Positions 59,994 through 64,000 of a stretch of DNA of 64,000 bases are shown piece by piece. Below the pieces are notes generated by a model that did not search any database, had not been told where the DNA came from, and saw only the letters and a program-made list of their open reading frames with translations. How positions within the stretch are numbered: the stretch's first letter is position 1; each line of letters opens with the position of its first letter. Source of the stretch: JACRLW01 sp050181465 (GTDB taxonomy: Bacteria; Planctomycetota; UBA1135; UBA2386); the NCBI GenBank assembly GCA_050181465.1, contig JBFXDD010000015.1:45777-109776 (forward strand), in the 5' to 3' direction. The position numbers and the translations under genes were made by a program.

Positions 59994-62681
59994 ATGAGCG
60001 CGACTCCGCCGAATCCCCCTGACGACCTCGCGACCCTGGAACCGCTCGTCGCGGCGGCGCTCGAAGCGCTCGATCGCGGCGGCGAGGCGGCGCTGACCGA
60101 GTTCCTCGCGCAACACCAGCAGCATCGAAGTCGCATCGACAGCGCGATCGCCGGACTCCGGGCGGCGGGAATGCTCGGCGAGACCGTGCAGCCCGACATC
60201 CCGGCACAGCTCGGCGAGTTCCGCCTGCTGCGTCCCTTGGGCGGCGGCGGCATGGGCATCGTCTTCGTCGCCGAGCAAACCGGGCTGGAGCGCAAGGTCG
60301 CGATCAAGCTGATCCGACCCGACCTGCTCTTCCTCGCCGATGCGAAGACGCGCTTCCAACGCGAGATCGCGATCATCGCACGACTCTCGCACCCGTCGAT
60401 CGTGCCGATCGTCGCCACCGGCGAACACGCGGGCACACCGTGGTACGCGATGCCGCTCCTCTCGGGTGCGAGCGTCGACCGGATCGTGCAGCGCTTGTCG
60501 GACCGCGACCCGACCACCCTGCGCGGTTCGGATCTCGCCGCGGCCGTGCGCGGCGAAGCGCCCGCAACTGCCGACAGCGATGAGTCGATCTTCGCCGGCA
60601 GTTACTGGGAGACCTGTGTGCGACTCGTCCGGCAAGCCGCACTCGGGCTCGAGCACGCGCATCGCGAGGGCGTCGTGCATCGCGACGTCAAGCCGTCGAA
60701 TCTGATGATCACACCCGACGGCCGCGCGCTGCTGTTGGACTTCGGGCTCGCCTCCCACGACGGCGATCCGGCGATCACCCGCAGCGGCTTCGCGCCGGGC
60801 TCGCCCGCGTTCATGGCGCCGGAGCAGGTCCGCGGGCAACCCTGCGATGCGCGCAGCGACGTCTACTCCCTCGCCGCCACGCTGCGACAACTGCTCGATC
60901 TCGTGCCGCCCTTCGCTGCCGCGAACCTCGAGGCGCTTCGCGCAGCCATCCTCCGCGGCGATCTGAGCGGCCTGCGCAATCGCGTCGTGCCTGCCGAACT
61001 CCGTGTCGTGCTCGGGGCGGCGATGGAACTCGATCCGGCCCGTCGCTACGCGAGCGCGCGCCAGTTCGCCGATGACCTGAGCGCGGTGCTCGAGCGACGA
61101 CCCATCCGCGCCCGCCCCTTGCCGCGCCTCGTGCGCGGCGCGCGCTGGCTCGAGCGCCATCGCCGCGTCACCGTCGTGCTGTCCGGAGCGCTGTTGGCGA
61201 TCCTCGTCGCCGGGCCGCTCATCGCGTGGCAACGCGGTCAGGCGCTGCAACTGCTCGCCCACGAGAAGGCGGTCGCCGAATCGAGCCGCGATCGTGCGCT
61301 GGGCGCGATCCAGCGATTCCTCACCAGCTACGCCAGCGATCGGCTGCGCGTGTCGCCCGGCATGCCCGCCGCCGGCGAGGAACTGCTCGACGACGCGATC
61401 ACGTTGCTCGATCAGCTCGACGGCAAAGCGACCGACATCACCTTCGCGAACCAGCGCGCGCGGGCCGAACGCTGGAAGCTGCACTTCCTGCGACGGCAGG
61501 GCAAGCTCGACGACGCGGCATCGCTCGCGCACGGCATCCTCTCGAGATGGCCGGACTCGATGCCGCGCGATGCGGAGACCGACTATCTGCTCGCGACCGT
61601 CCGAGCTGAGCTCGTGCGGATGGCGTTGAGCCGCAGCCGCGACCACACCGGCGACCGCGACGTCGAAGCGACCGCGGCGACCGCGCTCACCGAGCTCGAC
61701 TCCGCGCGGCGCCATCCGGCGCTGCGCGAGAGCGCGACGGCGCGGATGGTCGAAGTGTGGATGGACCGCGCCGAGTTCTGGCGCATGCACGGCGAATCGG
61801 CGCGGGCGATCGCATCGATGCGCGAACTCCTGAGCAGAACCGCGCCCGCGGCGATCGGCGAGCTCTCGCCGCGCGACGAGGCCTTCGTTCGGTTGCGGCT
61901 GAGCGACGCCCTGCGCGAGTCGGGTGACGCGAACCAGGCCCACGAACACGCGCGCGCTGCCGTCGCCCTGCTCGAGCCGGAAGTCGATCCGCTGCTGGGA
62001 TCACCGCTGGATCTCGGCTTGCGCGCGCACGCGCAGCAGTCGCTGGCGCGGCTCGCGATCGCCGAACAGGACGTCGGTGCGAGCCGTGAGCACTACGCCT
62101 CGGCAATCGAATTGGCGGAGCGCCGGGTGGCCGCGTGGCCGGAGGACGCCGACGGACTCGCGGACTTGGCCGGGATGCTCACCGAGGCCGCGCAGGTGGA
62201 GCGGCTCGCCGAGGCCGCGCCGTCGACCGTGCGCGCGATGCTCGAACGCGCGCGACGGCTGTTCGCGCGCATCGGTCCGGCGATCGCGCAGAACGACCAC
62301 ACTATGGCCGGTCTGCGGATCGATCTGGGGCTCCTGATGGAGCACGCTGCGCGCGATCGCGATCCGGTCCGCACCGCGAACTGGGCGCGGGAACTCATCG
62401 CGGAGAGCCGCACGATCCCCGACCGTCTGGCCGCCGCCGCGTGGCATCTGCTCCTGGCAGCGACCTGGCACGAATCGCATGGCGGGCCGGATGCTCCCGA
62501 CCTCGCTCGCGCCTGCGAGGACGACGCGCTCGCCGCACTCCTCGCCTGCGACGCCGCCGGTTGGCACGCGCCGATCGACCTGAGTGCATCGCCGTGCCGT
62601 CGTCTCGACGATCGGCCGCCGTTCGCCGCGCTGCGGGCGAAGCATCCGACGGCCGAGCGACCGGCGCGCGCCGCGAAGTAG
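59994..62681 (+). CDS. Ser/Thr protein kinase with single membrane helix
   Basis: 895 residues. A PknB/STK-type kinase domain (about 75-365) with glycine loop GGGGMGIVF, VAIKLI, catalytic HRDVKPSNLM, DFGLAS and APEQVRGQPCDARSDVYSLA; all catalytic residues present. One membrane helix (about 390-410), then a long helical region resembling TPR/solenoid repeats (about 420-890). Preceded by an acidic N-terminal segment. In planctomycetes such kinases often stand beside ECF sigma factors; here the sigma gene converges on it across 35 bp, a strong context link. Confidence 0.92.
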   Translation: MSATPPNPPDDLATLEPLVAAALEALDRGGEAALTEFLAQHQQHRSRIDSAIAGLRAAGMLGETVQPDIPAQLGEFRLLRPLGGGGMGIVFVAEQTGLERKVAIKLIRPDLLFLADAKTRFQREIAIIARLSHPSIVPIVATGEHAGTPWYAMPLLSGASVDRIVQRLSDRDPTTLRGSDLAAAVRGEAPATADSDESIFAGSYWETCVRLVRQAALGLEHAHREGVVHRDVKPSNLMITPDGRALLLDFGLASHDGDPAITRSGFAPGSPAFMAPEQVRGQPCDARSDVYSLAATLRQLLDLVPPFAAANLEALRAAILRGDLSGLRNRVVPAELRVVLGAAMELDPARRYASARQFADDLSAVLERRPIRARPLPRLVRGARWLERHRRVTVVLSGALLAILVAGPLIAWQRGQALQLLAHEKAVAESSRDRALGAIQRFLTSYASDRLRVSPGMPAAGEELLDDAITLLDQLDGKATDITFANQRARAERWKLHFLRRQGKLDDAASLAHGILSRWPDSMPRDAETDYLLATVRAELVRMALSRSRDHTGDRDVEATAATALTELDSARRHPALRESATARMVEVWMDRAEFWRMHGESARAIASMRELLSRTAPAAIGELSPRDEAFVRLRLSDALRESGDANQAHEHARAAVALLEPEVDPLLGSPLDLGLRAHAQQSLARLAIAEQDVGASREHYASAIELAERRVAAWPEDADGLADLAGMLTEAAQVERLAEAAPSTVRAMLERARRLFARIGPAIAQNDHTMAGLRIDLGLLMEHAARDRDPVRTANWARELIAESRTIPDRLAAAAWHLLLAATWHESHGGPDAPDLARACEDDALAALLACDAAGWHAPIDLSASPCRRLDDRPPFAALRAKHPTAERPARAAK

Positions 62682-62716
62682 TCGCCATCGCTGACCCGGG
62701 CCAGTCGGGCCGCCGA

Positions 62717-63319
62717 TCACTCCGCGCCCGGGGACCGGTCGAAGCCAAGCTCCAAGGCCAGACGCGACAGTCCGCGATAGACCAGGTTGCGGACCGCACC
62801 TTCCGAGCGCTCCATGCGTTCGGCGATCTGCGCGTAATCGAGACCGCACAGTCGATGGAGCGCGATCGCTTCCTGGTAGTCGGCGGGCAGGGAATCGAAG
62901 GCCTGCTCGATCCGCGCCATCGCTTCGGCCTGCGCCAGATCGCGGCTCGGGGTGCACAAGGCGGCATAGCCGGACCACAGCGCCGCGTGGCTCTCGGTGA
63001 ACTCGACTTCCTTGGTCGGATCGCGCTTCTGCGCGCGATGGAACTTGATCTTGTCGTTCAGCTTGTTCTGCGCGCGCACGAACAACCAATGTCGGAACGC
63101 CGCCTCGCCACGCCATTCGAGTTGCGAGAGCTCACCGATCGCCTCGCGAGCCACCGACTGCACGAGGTCCTCGGGAGCTTCACGGGCGCGCAACGCCGCT
63201 CCCATCCGCAGGCGCAGCCAGGTCAGCAGGCGCGGCAGATTCTCGACCAACAGTCGCTCCATCGCCGCCTTGTCGCTCGCCGCGGCGCGGAGCAGGTGTT
63301 CGCTCGAGGACTCGGACAC
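62717..63319 (-). CDS. ECF-type RNA polymerase sigma factor
   Basis: 200 residues. Sigma-70 region 2 with LLVENLPRLLTWLRLRMG, APEDLVQSVAREAIG and FRHWLFVRAQNKLNDKI, then region 4 with FDSLPADYQEAIALHRLCG and YAQIAERMERSEGAVRNLVYRGL as helix-turn-helix. No C-terminal extension, and no anti-sigma gene directly downstream. The arrangement with a kinase matches the STK-associated ECF group of planctomycetes, in which phosphorylation controls the sigma factor (inference). Its start lies 42 bp from palindromic copy J. Confidence 0.92.
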   Translation of the reverse strand: MSESSSEHLLRAAASDKAAMERLLVENLPRLLTWLRLRMGAALRAREAPEDLVQSVAREAIGELSQLEWRGEAAFRHWLFVRAQNKLNDKIKFHRAQKRDPTKEVEFTESHAALWSGYAALCTPSRDLAQAEAMARIEQAFDSLPADYQEAIALHRLCGLDYAQIAERMERSEGAVRNLVYRGLSRLALELGFDRSPGAE

Positions 63320-63361
63320 GGCGCGAAAGTTAGCCGCCGGCCGGCGGCCCGGCCCGAGGTT

Positions 63362-63545
63362 CTAGCCCGGACTATTCGTGAACGTCGTCGCGAGATCGCC
63401 GCAGGTCGATGTCCGGCAAGGAGCTGCGTCGGTCGACGACCGAAGCGTAGCTGTAGCTACGCTGCCAGGGAGGAGCCGACGTAGCGACGACGCCGGGCGC
63501 GACTTGTGGCGATCGCAGCAGACGTTCACGAATAGTCCGGGCTAG
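63362..63545. repeat. Palindromic CTAG element, copy J
   Basis: 184 bp from CTAG to CTAG with the GT spacer of the dyad at 63453-63454, exactly the midpoint. Nearly identical to copy H when one is reverse-complemented. It separates the divergent sigma-factor gene and the partial membrane gene, so it lies in both 5' regions. Left arm CTAGCCCGGACTATTCGTGA, right arm CGTTCACGAATAGTCCGGGCTAG. Confidence 0.93.
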
Positions 63546-63563
63546 GGCGCGGGGAAGCAGGAC

Positions 63564-63602
63564 CGGCCCACCCACGAAACGATCGGCTCGGCGGGTGGGC
63601 CG
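63564..63602. promoter_or_regulatory. Perfect hairpin upstream of the partial membrane gene
   Basis: Ten-bp stem CGGCCCACCC with GGGTGGGCCG around a 19-base loop. It lies between palindromic copy J and the gene that starts near 63629. It could end a transcript arising in the repeat or act as a leader structure. No T-run follows on the plus strand. Confidence 0.4.
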
Positions 63603-63628
63603 CGGGGTGCGCGCGCTAAGGTTCGCGC

Positions 63629-64000
63629 ATCGCCACTTCCGAACGAACGCCCCGCACCCTGCTCGTCCTGCTGATCGCGGGCCTCGGCCTGTTCGTGGTC
63701 GGCGGGATCAGTGTCGTCGGCGCGCTGCAGGACGCGGATGAACGCGCCGCCGATGCTGCCCGCCGCGCTGCACGAGCGACCGCGCAGGCGCTGCGCGCAG
63801 CCATATTCGGTCCACGTGCGCTGGAGCTGACCGAGGCGAGTGAGCGTTTCACGATCCGCGATCGCGGCATCGCGTTGCCGCCGGAGCTGGAGTCGCTCGA
63901 CGTCCCGATCGACCGCGAACGCAGCAGTCTGAGTTCGCTCATCGCCGCGACGATCGACGAGATCGATCGCGATCCGACGGCGCCCGAGCGCCTCGAACGC
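63629..64000 (+). CDS. Membrane-anchored protein, 3'-truncated by window edge
   Basis: 124 codons in the window, open to the right edge. Residues 12-33 form a membrane helix (LLVLLIAGLGLFVVGGI), followed by an Ala/Arg-rich helical region (ADAARRAARATAQALRAAI) typical of a signal-anchored sensor or methyl-accepting-type N-terminus. There is no ATG, GTG or TTG upstream of the helix: the frame is closed at 63617, and the only codon in a start-like position is ATC at 63629, 6 bases after AAGG. An ATC start or a sequence error is possible. Family cannot be named from this fragment; a histidine kinase is one option. Confidence 0.55.
   Translation, partial: MATSERTPRTLLVLLIAGLGLFVVGGISVVGALQDADERAADAARRAARATAQALRAAIFGPRALELTEASERFTIRDRGIALPPELESLDVPIDRERSSLSSLIAATIDEIDRDPTAPERLER

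Noticed and set aside
57624..61949. Very long minus-strand open frame of about 1440 codons
   Set aside because: The part beyond 59825 is antisense to the Ser/Thr kinase, which has all its kinase motifs. The secreted protein starts at the ATG with a signal peptide.
62697..62716. Possible short copy of the palindromic family between kinase and sigma genes
   Set aside because: Only a few GGGCC/GGCC-type bases match; the arms do not pair and the block order is missing.
46133..63545. Short proteins read through the palindromic elements (for example with RTIRER- or SYASVVDRRS-like peptides)
   Set aside because: They occur in copies of the element on either strand and in different frames, have no starts or ribosome binding sites, and end at the element borders.

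Overview
This 64 kb window is GC-rich, densely coded chromosomal DNA. It most resembles a planctomycete (Planctomycetota), possibly one of the marine lineages rich in large secreted proteins. Grounds: an ECF-type sigma factor next to a Ser/Thr kinase; long signal-peptide proteins with SBBP or dockerin modules; six secreted proteins sharing a C-terminal beta-type module; and a tRNA-Gly with encoded CCA. The assignment is inference; no rRNA or ribosomal-protein marker is present. I see no prophage, CRISPR array or complete insertion sequence.

Layout. 0-9.6 kb: 3' part of a hydantoinase/oxoprolinase, a degenerate HD-GYP protein, a protoglobin with a MarR-type regulator, and a DUF3299 / FtsX-type permease / ATPase operon probably linked to metal (zinc) transport. 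8.4-14.7 kb: an EboE-like protein coupled to a long LOG-family protein, tRNA-Gly with its terminator, an acyl-CoA synthetase and a ThiD-like kinase. 14.8-21 kb: two secreted proteins (one with SBBP repeats and dockerin), a DHH phosphoesterase and a TIM-barrel protein. 21.1-27 kb: a tightly coupled operon of Ppx/GppA, CYTH-CHAD, UspA, a membrane SGNH-like protein and a frameshifted dtd, then a DUF4143 gene fragment. 27-32 kb: an adenylate cyclase, an HD protein and a coupled set of membrane proteins. 32-43 kb: two large secreted proteins, a polytopic membrane protein, ClpB and a CbpA-type DnaJ. 43-51.3 kb: a secreted propeller-like protein, PurB, VanZ, an anti-sigma-type ATPase with NadC, and a nuclease-like / ParA / helix-hairpin-helix operon. 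51.3-64 kb: a secreted alpha/beta hydrolase, two large secreted proteins, an erythromycin-esterase-like lipoprotein, an OprP-type porin, a Ser/Thr kinase facing a sigma factor, and the start of a membrane protein.

The most unusual feature is a family of about 184-bp intergenic elements, with eight long copies and one hairpin-only copy. Each is one long imperfect palindrome bounded by CTAG, with its dyad at or next to its exact midpoint. Some copies are tandem, one supplies the stop codon of a gene, and one begins 9 bp upstream of the purB start codon. A second recurrent feature is the shared C-terminal module of secreted proteins, with the core (I/V)P-x-D-x-x-L-(I/V)-x(3)-L-x-x-Q. A third is a matched pair of TTGAA-N-TTCAA palindromes abutting ATG codons at marR and upstream of the globin.
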